From: Bacillus sp. Xin1
Lineage (GTDB): Bacteria > Bacillota > Bacilli > Bacillales > Bacillaceae_G
DNA: 64,000 nt
Assembly: GCF_013314535.1 (NCBI RefSeq)
Contig: NZ_JABUAE010000020.1
Span: 1 to 64,000 of the forward strand
Direction of reading: 5' to 3'
Position 1 is the stretch's first letter. Each line of letters begins with the position of its first letter. The notes below the pieces were generated by a model, which saw nothing but the letters and a program-made list of their open reading frames with translations, ran no database searches and was not told the origin of the DNA. The translations under genes and the position numbers were made by a program. This document shows positions 35,774-43,629 of the stretch, piece after piece.

Positions 35774-36568
35774 TTATTTTTTGTACTGTTCTTTATAATC
35801 TACATATTCTTTTTTTGCATCTTGATTGTTATCTTGTTTTTTATTAAAGTATGTTTTTATCTGAAATATATATTCTACTAACTTTCCCTCATCATTCTTT
35901 TTCTTGTAGTCTATATCAATACTTATTTGTAGTATCTGCATTGGACCATTTGCGGAGCCAAGATGAAGTACAATTGCCGCCCCATCATATTCATCATATT
36001 GTATGTTTAGCTTATCATTGATAATATTTTGAAATTCTGATTCAGTGAGTCTATATCCAACTGTATTAGGCTGATCAAATTTTTTTATATCATCGCCTGG
36101 CTTCATCTTTAGTTTCCCTATTCCTTTTAAACGATCCACAATTAAGTTAACATAAGAAACATCAACATTAGAATCTGGACTTTGTACCTGCCCGTTTTTA
36201 TACATAATATTTGTACTATAAACGACCTCTTCTTTATAATTTTTATTATCTACATCAGTAGTAATTTCTTGTGTTGTATCTCCATATAAACTTTTATCTT
36301 TCGTATTATATATACCTTCCGTAGTTTGATAGATTGTTTTACTGTGCTCTCCATCTTCTTTTTGCTCATACGTACTGTATATACCTCTTTGGGTCACACT
36401 CGCATACCCATCATCACTCGCAGACATAACCGTCTTCATATCTCCTTCATCCAACGCTTTTACAAATCTCTCGTAGTCTATCTTCGTTTCCCCAAAACTA
36501 CACCCGCTAAATAAACTCGCAACTATCGTCATAACAATCATCACCTTAGCTTTCTTTTTCAATTTCAT
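35774..36568 (-). CDS. Lipoprotein directly behind essC
   Basis: 264 residues. Signal peptide with lipobox FSGC (Cys near residue 23), mature domain ETKIDYERFVKALDEGDMKTVMSASDDGYASV, IMYKNGQVQSPDSNVDVSYVNLIVDRLKGIGKLKMKPGDD and a C-terminal VDYKEQYKK. It overlaps essC by four bases (ATGA) and precedes the lipase effector by 28 bp, so all are one transcript. A membrane-anchored extracellular protein made just before a secreted lipase is the place expected for a lipase-neutralising immunity lipoprotein, as with TilA in S. aureus; it is not visibly of that family. Confidence 0.85.
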   Translation of the reverse strand: MKLKKKAKVMIVMTIVASLFSGCSFGETKIDYERFVKALDEGDMKTVMSASDDGYASVTQRGIYSTYEQKEDGEHSKTIYQTTEGIYNTKDKSLYGDTTQEITTDVDNKNYKEEVVYSTNIMYKNGQVQSPDSNVDVSYVNLIVDRLKGIGKLKMKPGDDIKKFDQPNTVGYRLTESEFQNIINDKLNIQYDEYDGAAIVLHLGSANGPMQILQISIDIDYKKKNDEGKLVEYIFQIKTYFNKKQDNNQDAKKEYVDYKEQYKK

Positions 36569-39500
36569 ACTGTCACCTCATTGGTTACTCTTGGCATTTT
36601 AAGTTTCATAATGCTTCCTTTTTGGTAGTAATAGACTTCGTCTTTTCCTAAAGGTGCTTCGTTACTTATATATTTGATATTGAAGACACTTTGGTCATTT
36701 AATGGCATTGCGATGATGCCCGCTGTTAGTTTACTTCGCATTTTCATTGGTAAGGCATCACGGTTTCGATCGATATAGTCATGATGACCTGCTAGGACAA
36801 AGTAAATACCAACTGTTCGAGATAGATCAATTAAAGTCGCAGCATCGTCTGTTTCTAAGTAAACGAGTCTGCTAAATTCTTCGACGTTTGTCATAATAAT
36901 AAGCTGTTTTGTAAACACTGGTATTTCTCTACCTTCTTGTCTTGCTTGTGATAGTTCAAGAGATCGTTCGCGAATCACTTCCATCCAGTATTTCACATGA
37001 ACGTTTACTTCATTTTCTTCTACGATGTAATGCGTCACATTGTCTTTATATTGAACGAAGCTATACTCAGCTGTATCTACTAATGTTACACTCTCAAAAT
37101 AGTCTTTATTCATTTGAGAAAGTATACTTGATACGATTTGTTTTCTCATACTATCATCTACACTGTAAATCATTAAATGATCGTTAACCGCAATATCATG
37201 CGCAACAACTTCTACATTTGTGAAGTCAAGCCCAAGTGGAACTTGTCCTGCTTGTAGTGCTTTGGCAACATCTTTGTTTTTCCGATATATGAGAAGGTCA
37301 ATGATTTCTGGCATCATTGGAATTGCCTTCGGACGTTCTCCGTCCCATTCTTGATCCATTTCACTTGCTTCTTGTTGCAGTAACTGAATTTGCTCTAATT
37401 CGTCTTCTGCTTTTGTCGGTAATGCCGACTGGAATAATGTCGGTGAATCTAATTTTATAATTGCTCGTCCTGCCATTTCTTCTACTTTCAAATCAGATCG
37501 GCCTACAATACCTGAGATTTCACTTTGGTCAATCATATATAGACATGTTTGCAGTTTAATGTTGTTGTATAGTTGAATACGCAGTGCATTTTGTCGTCCC
37601 GCACTAATTAAGGTATGAATTCCTAGGCTAGCACCTTCTCGGACGATTTGCATAATCAGCATTTCAAATTCCTCATAAAATTTAGCTTCTTTCACTGCAT
37701 CGTAATTATCAATTGCAACGATGATATTCGGCATTTGTTTACCGCTAGCTTTCTCATACATTTCTATACTTGCGACGTCATATTCACTTAGCATACGTTT
37801 ACGTTGTTTCATCTCTTGTGTTAATCTTTCAACTAATTTTAAGCACTTTTCTGCTTCGTCAATCGTAATTGTATCCGCAACATGCGGCAGTCCTTTTAAT
37901 GGTAAGAGACCATTCGTACCAAGGTCTACTAAATACACATGCAAATGCTCCGGACTATTCTGACGCGCTACATCCATAATGACTGATTGTAAGAATGTTG
38001 ATTTACCGTAACCTGGACTTGAGAAGACGGCAACGTGTCCATCTTTACTTATGTCTAATGTTAATGGTGTTTGTGATTGTAATTCTGGTTGGTCTAGTAA
38101 ACCAACTGTTGCTTGTAATGGTTTCTTCGCCTCATTCCACGCTTCTTTAAAATGAACTGGGTGTAAGTCTTGCAGGAATATTTTTTCTGGAAGCGGTGGT
38201 AACCATGGTCTTGCGAGTGCTTCGATTTGTCTATCTTCTGCGTAATCGTGAATATAATTAATAACTGCATCCAGTTCAGACGGTACAGTAGCAATCTCTT
38301 TGTTATCTCCAAGTCCACTTAAGTCTTCACTTAAGATTTCATATTGACCTAAGTCGTTGATCGCATAAATGGTTGTATCAAGGCGATCTTGATCGTCCTT
38401 ATCTTCTACGTAGTCAGCACCGCTCCATGCAGATTGGAATAATTCATAGATTTCATTATTTCCGACCTGTAAGTATGCTCGTCCTGGCAGTGTAATTTCT
38501 GCTGCATCAGGTGTTTTTAATATTTCATTACTGTCTGATGTATTTTGCACTTTAAGCGCTAGTTTAAATTTCGAGTTACTCCAAATTTGGTCATCGACAA
38601 CCCCGCTTGGCTTTTGCGTAGCGAGTATTAAATGAATACCAAGAGAACGACCAATACGCGCTGTTGAAACTAATTCTTTCATAAAGTCTGGCTGTTCTGC
38701 CTTTAGCTCCGCGAACTCATCACTAATTAAGAATAGATGCGGCATTGGCTCTGTTACAGCGCCTTCTTTGTATAGTTTTTGATATTGGTTAATATGATTC
38801 ACATTATTTTCGCCAAATAAGCGTTGGCGTTTTTGTAATTCTGCTTTAATTGAAGCAAGTGCACGCATACTTTGCGCACCATCTAAGTTCGTAATCGTTC
38901 CTAGTAAGTGCGGCAAATTTCTAAATAAGTTCGCCATTCCTCCGCCCTTATAGTCAATTAATAGAAATGCAACTTCATAAGGATGGAAATTGACCGCAAG
39001 CGATAGAATATAAGACTGAATAATCTCCGACTTACCAGAACCTGTTGTACCAGCGATTAACCCGTGTGGTCCGTGTGCTTTTTCATGTAAGTTTAAATTC
39101 ACAAGATCTTCTTTACCACGAAGACCAAGTGGAACAGCTAATGATTTATGAGCGGCATTTTTTGCCCAACGGTCTGTAATATTTAATTCATCAATTTTTT
39201 CAACGCCGTACATTTCTAAGAATGTAACACTTTCTGGAATACTATTTTTTAAGTTTTGTAAATGATTAAGTGGCGCAAGTGCGCGTGACACATCTTCTAA
39301 GTTAAACCCTTCCGGAAAATGGTCTGGTACGAACTGACGATTGACAAGTTCTCCTTGTTCTAAGATAATATTTCCTTTTTTCGAGTCTCTTATATCTACA
39401 ACTGTCTTCACATGCTCTGGTAAGCTTTGCATTACATCTTGAACAAATACAAGCGATACACCTAAATCAGTTGGATCTTCATTAAAGAATTCCATTACAA

Positions 39501-41070
39501 CGTGATCTAAGATGAGTTTTTCGTCCGTTATAAGGACAACATAATGCGGTGAAAAATGTATCTTTTCACTTGAATTACTTTTTTCATCTACTTTCAGTTT
39601 TCGTTCTTTTAATATTTGATACAAGCTATTCAGTACTTGATCTCGGCTTCTATCATGGTATACAAAACCGCGTACATTAATATCTCTTACACTTGCATGC
39701 GGGAGCCAGCGCATCCAATCCCACTTCTTCTTCTCCTCTTCAGGAAAAACAGTAATAAACTGCAAGTCATAATAACTATGGAATAAAGCGGTTTGCATGA
39801 CTAATAGCTGTAATTGTTCTAGCACTAACGAACGTTGTCCAATATAGCCAACTGGTCCATTCATTAAATCTGTTACAACTGGAACGTCTGCTAAAGAAAG
39901 ATATCGCTGCCTTAACTCACGTGCCATTGCAGTAAGTTCATCTTTAAATTGGCTAAATTCTTCTTCATTAAACTCAATTTCAAAACTAGAATCTGCATTT
40001 CCTTTTCCTGCTCGGTATGTTAAGAAATCGTGGTGCATGATCGTTTTTTCGTATATACGAGGATTCACTTCTATTGTCATTTCTCGAATTTCTGTAACGT
40101 CTGGATAATGATAATGAAGTGCATGACGTTGTTTCTCACTTTCAGCATACAGATCCTTTGTTTTTTGTACTAAGTATTCCCTGTAACTCTTATCTCGCTC
40201 GGCAATATCAATTTTGTATTGTTTTAAGTTTTTTATGTACGATGTGATCGAAACAACGACAGTCACGATCGTCATTGCTAGTGATGCAAAAATAAATAAG
40301 CCGTATGACTGGAATATAGATAACAATACAGTTACCGCAATCATTACGAGAGATGGCGCAATAATTCTCGCTAATTGTTCAGTCGGTTTTGATGGTTTGC
40401 TCGAAGGTCTTGCAATTTTCATCTTTTCAACTGGTTCACGATAAATAATTCGCGGTGAACGATGATAATCTGGATACTCATCATGATATAAGTTATCCGC
40501 TTCTAGTAGACTAGGTAATTTAGAATTCACCCGATTCTCCACTCCGAATATTTGAACATCTTCATTTCCCATTTGAATTGTTATGCCATCAAAATATAAA
40601 TGATCGCCAGTTTCTAATTCCACTGCCTCTTCTAACTTAGAATAATTATGAAACACATTCCCTTCATACACGTTTATTTTAAAGGGCTCACTTAAAGTTT
40701 CACGAATAAACAAAATATCTGTAGCAGTATCTTGAATCGTTATGTCATCATAGTCATTTTTACTAATTGCTATGGAAAGTTTTCCTGATGTATCATATAC
40801 AATCATTTCTTCTACAGTTGCAATCCAAATGCGTATCGTTTTTCCATTCTTTAATTGAATCGTATTCGCTTTATTAAAATAAAGAGTTTTCTCTCCTATT
40901 TTCCAAGCAGCCAATTCATTATCCCAATTCAGTACTAATGATTCCTCTAAATCAAAATCAGTAATATTATTTGACCATTCTTTCCCAATCGTCACTGTAG
41001 GACGTTCGGATGGATGTAAGCGGCATTTATGTAACTGATCGCCGTAACTTAGTGCAAGTAGCTGCTCCAT
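36565..41070 (-). CDS. essC: Type VII secretion FtsK/SpoIIIE ATPase EssC
   Basis: 1501 residues, typical length. Two N-terminal FHA-like domains (1-200), two transmembrane helices (about 235-285), then three FtsK-type ATPase modules. D1 has Walker A GTTGSGKS (about 670) with FLLIDYKGGG; D2 has GYGKS (about 1020); D3 (about 1305, YSVDDSMRKQ) has lost the Walker A lysine pattern. It is the motor and substrate receptor of the ESX machine in the membrane. The extreme C-terminus (about 60 codons) exists as a second decayed copy at 32049-32232. The equivalent end decides effector type in S. aureus essC variants. Confidence 0.96.
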   Translation of the reverse strand: MEQLLALSYGDQLHKCRLHPSERPTVTIGKEWSNNITDFDLEESLVLNWDNELAAWKIGEKTLYFNKANTIQLKNGKTIRIWIATVEEMIVYDTSGKLSIAISKNDYDDITIQDTATDILFIRETLSEPFKINVYEGNVFHNYSKLEEAVELETGDHLYFDGITIQMGNEDVQIFGVENRVNSKLPSLLEADNLYHDEYPDYHRSPRIIYREPVEKMKIARPSSKPSKPTEQLARIIAPSLVMIAVTVLLSIFQSYGLFIFASLAMTIVTVVVSITSYIKNLKQYKIDIAERDKSYREYLVQKTKDLYAESEKQRHALHYHYPDVTEIREMTIEVNPRIYEKTIMHHDFLTYRAGKGNADSSFEIEFNEEEFSQFKDELTAMARELRQRYLSLADVPVVTDLMNGPVGYIGQRSLVLEQLQLLVMQTALFHSYYDLQFITVFPEEEKKKWDWMRWLPHASVRDINVRGFVYHDRSRDQVLNSLYQILKERKLKVDEKSNSSEKIHFSPHYVVLITDEKLILDHVVMEFFNEDPTDLGVSLVFVQDVMQSLPEHVKTVVDIRDSKKGNIILEQGELVNRQFVPDHFPEGFNLEDVSRALAPLNHLQNLKNSIPESVTFLEMYGVEKIDELNITDRWAKNAAHKSLAVPLGLRGKEDLVNLNLHEKAHGPHGLIAGTTGSGKSEIIQSYILSLAVNFHPYEVAFLLIDYKGGGMANLFRNLPHLLGTITNLDGAQSMRALASIKAELQKRQRLFGENNVNHINQYQKLYKEGAVTEPMPHLFLISDEFAELKAEQPDFMKELVSTARIGRSLGIHLILATQKPSGVVDDQIWSNSKFKLALKVQNTSDSNEILKTPDAAEITLPGRAYLQVGNNEIYELFQSAWSGADYVEDKDDQDRLDTTIYAINDLGQYEILSEDLSGLGDNKEIATVPSELDAVINYIHDYAEDRQIEALARPWLPPLPEKIFLQDLHPVHFKEAWNEAKKPLQATVGLLDQPELQSQTPLTLDISKDGHVAVFSSPGYGKSTFLQSVIMDVARQNSPEHLHVYLVDLGTNGLLPLKGLPHVADTITIDEAEKCLKLVERLTQEMKQRKRMLSEYDVASIEMYEKASGKQMPNIIVAIDNYDAVKEAKFYEEFEMLIMQIVREGASLGIHTLISAGRQNALRIQLYNNIKLQTCLYMIDQSEISGIVGRSDLKVEEMAGRAIIKLDSPTLFQSALPTKAEDELEQIQLLQQEASEMDQEWDGERPKAIPMMPEIIDLLIYRKNKDVAKALQAGQVPLGLDFTNVEVVAHDIAVNDHLMIYSVDDSMRKQIVSSILSQMNKDYFESVTLVDTAEYSFVQYKDNVTHYIVEENEVNVHVKYWMEVIRERSLELSQARQEGREIPVFTKQLIIMTNVEEFSRLVYLETDDAATLIDLSRTVGIYFVLAGHHDYIDRNRDALPMKMRSKLTAGIIAMPLNDQSVFNIKYISNEAPLGKDEVYYYQKGSIMKLKMPRVTNEVTV

Positions 41071-41109
41071 ACTTCTCCACTTCTCCTTTTGTTCACTCTA
41101 TCTGTAAGG

Positions 41110-41330
41110 AGTTTTTATACGTATATATTCATCTTGATTTTCCAACATATAAGTCGCCGCTATGAAGAATAAAAGATATCCTACACTCGTTTTCTCTTTT
41201 TATTTTCACTTGGCATGGGGCTAAAAAAGGACCTGACCGCTTCTATCCATGGGCGGACGCTCTCTCCCACCTAAAAAAGGGTTTATGTCGTTTTTTCATT
41301 TTGTATTTATATAGATTCGATATATACGTA
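41110..41330 (-). repeat. T7SS intergenic repeat, copy 1
   Basis: Between essC and essB. Shares with 42625-42840 the blocks CTTGGCATGGGGC, CTGACCGCTTCTAT, GCTCTCTC, CTAAAAA and TATGTCGTTTTTT, in the same order and spacing. Contains a small CCGC...GCGG arm. Probably an RNA element or dispersed repeat. Confidence 0.75.
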
Positions 41331-41395
41331 CTCCCTATCTTTTCTTGTTGTTTATATCCTATTTTCATATAGACTCAGCAAAAATTTTTATCCTT

Positions 41396-42595
41396 TTACT
41401 TTGCTTTTTCTGTATTAGATATATCTTTTTCATTAGATGAATCACTATATTTTTTCTCATACTCTTTTAATTGCTGCTCAAATGTTTTTAGTTTTTCATC
41501 GCGCTCTTTTCCTGATAAATCTGGATTATTTTTCACTGCTTCTATTTGTTTAATTAATCCATACATAATTAATTGTGGATCATCGACACTTTTCGCTAAA
41601 TCTAACGATTTATCGAAATTACCTTTTCCGTTATAAATCCAGTACAATAAATACTTTTCATCACTTTTTAAAGTAACATTTTTCATAATTGCTGCTTTTT
41701 GCGCATCAGATAGTTTTTCTACTTTCAAGTAGGAATACGCTAACTCATATTTAGATGCGAATGGTAATGTTTCAAACTCTTCTTCGCTCAAATTATTAAT
41801 TACTTTGTCATAATCCGTTGCTAAGAAATTTTTATTCGCTTCTAAAAGTTTATTTTGATATGGTACTTTCATAAAGGTATAGTAAACGACTGGTGCTGCT
41901 AGAATAACTGTTGCTGCCGCAAATGAGAATGCTAAGTATTTAAATAATTGAAACTGTTTTTTCGGAACAAGTTGCATTGTTTTTTCTGCCTTTTCTTGTT
42001 CCTTTAGAAAATTCACTTCAATAAACTGTAGCAATTCCTCAAAGCTTTCCATGTTCACGACATTCTGTTCAAATGTCGTTTCTTTTGCATTTTCTAATAA
42101 ACCAGCATATAAATCATCATAACTATGTTTTTTAGAAAACAGCGCTACAATAAGGCATTTGTATTGGAATAAAAATTGTTCTTCTGTTAGTGGTTTTGGC
42201 GGGACAATATCTCGAATTCCGCGATGTATAATAAATGGCATTAAATTTGCATCAAATACTAAATTGTCAGGATGTAAAAAGAAAGTTGTTCTTCTATGTA
42301 AATACTTTTGAAAATGGGCTACATTTCGAATTAAACGTAATTTTTCATTTCTTTCTAATTCCTTCAAATCTCCCCATTTCAATAATTTCTTTTCTACTGT
42401 ATATGTAAAAATAAATGTATCATCTTGTTCTTCTATTGTTACTGGTAGAAAAATAGATGATACATCTGTTAATAACTCCAATTGACGGTTATCTTTTACT
42501 TGCGTTTGTGACTTAGCAAGTTCTAATTTCCAAGTATCTTCTTCTATTTCAAATCGATACTCCATTGAATCAATCTGAATTATTTTCTCCGTCAT
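41396..42595 (-). CDS. essB: Type VII secretion protein EssB (YukC)
   Basis: 399 residues. A cytosolic pseudokinase-like N-terminal domain (LEERNEKLRLIRNVAHFQKYLH..., LHPDNLVFD), one transmembrane helix (about 214-238, YLAFSFAAATVILAAPVVYY), then an extracytoplasmic helical repeat domain. The C-terminal tail is Lys/Ser-rich. It is a structural subunit of the ESX-VIIb core complex with EssC. Confidence 0.95.
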   Translation of the reverse strand: MTEKIIQIDSMEYRFEIEEDTWKLELAKSQTQVKDNRQLELLTDVSSIFLPVTIEEQDDTFIFTYTVEKKLLKWGDLKELERNEKLRLIRNVAHFQKYLHRRTTFFLHPDNLVFDANLMPFIIHRGIRDIVPPKPLTEEQFLFQYKCLIVALFSKKHSYDDLYAGLLENAKETTFEQNVVNMESFEELLQFIEVNFLKEQEKAEKTMQLVPKKQFQLFKYLAFSFAAATVILAAPVVYYTFMKVPYQNKLLEANKNFLATDYDKVINNLSEEEFETLPFASKYELAYSYLKVEKLSDAQKAAIMKNVTLKSDEKYLLYWIYNGKGNFDKSLDLAKSVDDPQLIMYGLIKQIEAVKNNPDLSGKERDEKLKTFEQQLKEYEKKYSDSSNEKDISNTEKAK

Positions 42596-42624
42596 GTTCT
42601 ACCTCTTCTCCTTTTCCTCATAAG

Positions 42625-42840
42625 CCTATATGTATTTTATAAATCCATTTTGATTTTTCGATATATAAGTTAAGTCGCTGTTATAAAAACAAAAGGTGAC
42701 TTACACTCGTTTTCGCTCTCTGTTTTAACTTGGCATGGGGCAGGAAGAGGATCTGACCGCTTCTATGCATGACCCGATGCTCTCTCGCCTAAAAAGAAAG
42801 GGGTTATGTCGTTTTTTAAATTTGGATTTATATAGGCTAC
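42625..42840 (-). repeat. T7SS intergenic repeat, copy 2
   Basis: Between essB and esaB. Diverged copy of 41110-41330, same orientation, with TTGGCATGGGGC, CTGACCGCTTCTAT and TTATGTCGTTTTTT conserved. Confidence 0.75.
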
Positions 42841-42864
42841 ATGCTTCGTTCATAATTATGTCAT

Positions 42865-43116
42865 TTATATTACTTGTAATATATCCCCATCTGTTACTTG
42901 ATGATCTACCAATCTATCATCATCTGTTAATAATAACGATTTATTCACAACTTTAATTACATGATTTGATGTATCGTATTGTTCGATATTCAATGTTTCA
43001 ATTAAATTTTTAAGCAAATATTTAACAGATTGATGATTTGGAATTCGTAAATCGTATGTATTTCCATTCCATTTATGAAAATCAACAGTGACGTTAATAT
43101 GTGTTTGTATAGCCAT
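42865..43116 (-). CDS. esaB: Ubiquitin-like type VII component EsaB (YukD)
   Basis: 83 residues with the beta-grasp pattern of YukD: THINVTVDFHKWNGNTYDLRIPNHQSVKYLL, then a loop and LLTDDDRLVDHQVTDGDILQVI. A cytosolic regulator or core-complex ligand of the secretion machine; no Gly-Gly tail, so no conjugation. Confidence 0.93.
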   Translation of the reverse strand: MAIQTHINVTVDFHKWNGNTYDLRIPNHQSVKYLLKNLIETLNIEQYDTSNHVIKVVNKSLLLTDDDRLVDHQVTDGDILQVI

Positions 43117-43128
43117 TTGTGATTCTCC

Positions 43129-43629
43129 TTACATCCAAATTTTCCGAATGATGATTCCAATTCCAACGAAAATGAATATAACCCCACTAATGATTAATCC
43201 AATCAATGTTGTACTAATTGGCTCCTGGGATTTCGATTGGCTACTATCCATTTCAGCAGAATTTGCTTTCACAGTATAATCTTTTGAAAATAAGCTTTTC
43301 TGTGTGTCTTTCATATCATCTATTTTTTTCGTATTTAAAAATAAAGAGTCATTCAACTCTTTCATCTCTTGCTTTTCTTTTTTTTGTTTTTCCTTAATTT
43401 GCTTTTCAACTTCTTCGTTAAATAATTGAATTGCTGCTTTATCAAGTTCTGTCTCTTGTTGCCCTTTTTCATTTCCCTCTTGATTATCTTGGTGTACCCG
43501 ATCTACTTTAAACTCAAGTTTACCGTTATCATTCAGGTAACTGTCTGCCGCGCCCCTCATGGGTAACGCGGCAAACAAGAAAAGAAAAAAGACAAATGAT
43601 AACTTAACTAGCTTTATGCACTGTTTCAT
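43129..43629 (-). CDS. essA: Type VII secretion protein EssA
   Basis: About 166 residues: N-terminal signal/anchor helix (LVKLSFVFFLFLFAALPM), a charged extracytoplasmic coiled region rich in Lys/Glu (KQIKEKQKKEKQEMKEL), and a C-terminal helix (TLIGLIISGVIFIFVGIGII). An AAGGACG site precedes ATG 43632/43629; the frame upstream of it overlaps the esaA end and is not the start. Small membrane subunit between esaA and esaB. Confidence 0.87.
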   Translation of the reverse strand: MKQCIKLVKLSFVFFLFLFAALPMRGAADSYLNDNGKLEFKVDRVHQDNQEGNEKGQQETELDKAAIQLFNEEVEKQIKEKQKKEKQEMKELNDSLFLNTKKIDDMKDTQKSLFSKDYTVKANSAEMDSSQSKSQEPISTTLIGLIISGVIFIFVGIGIIIRKIWM

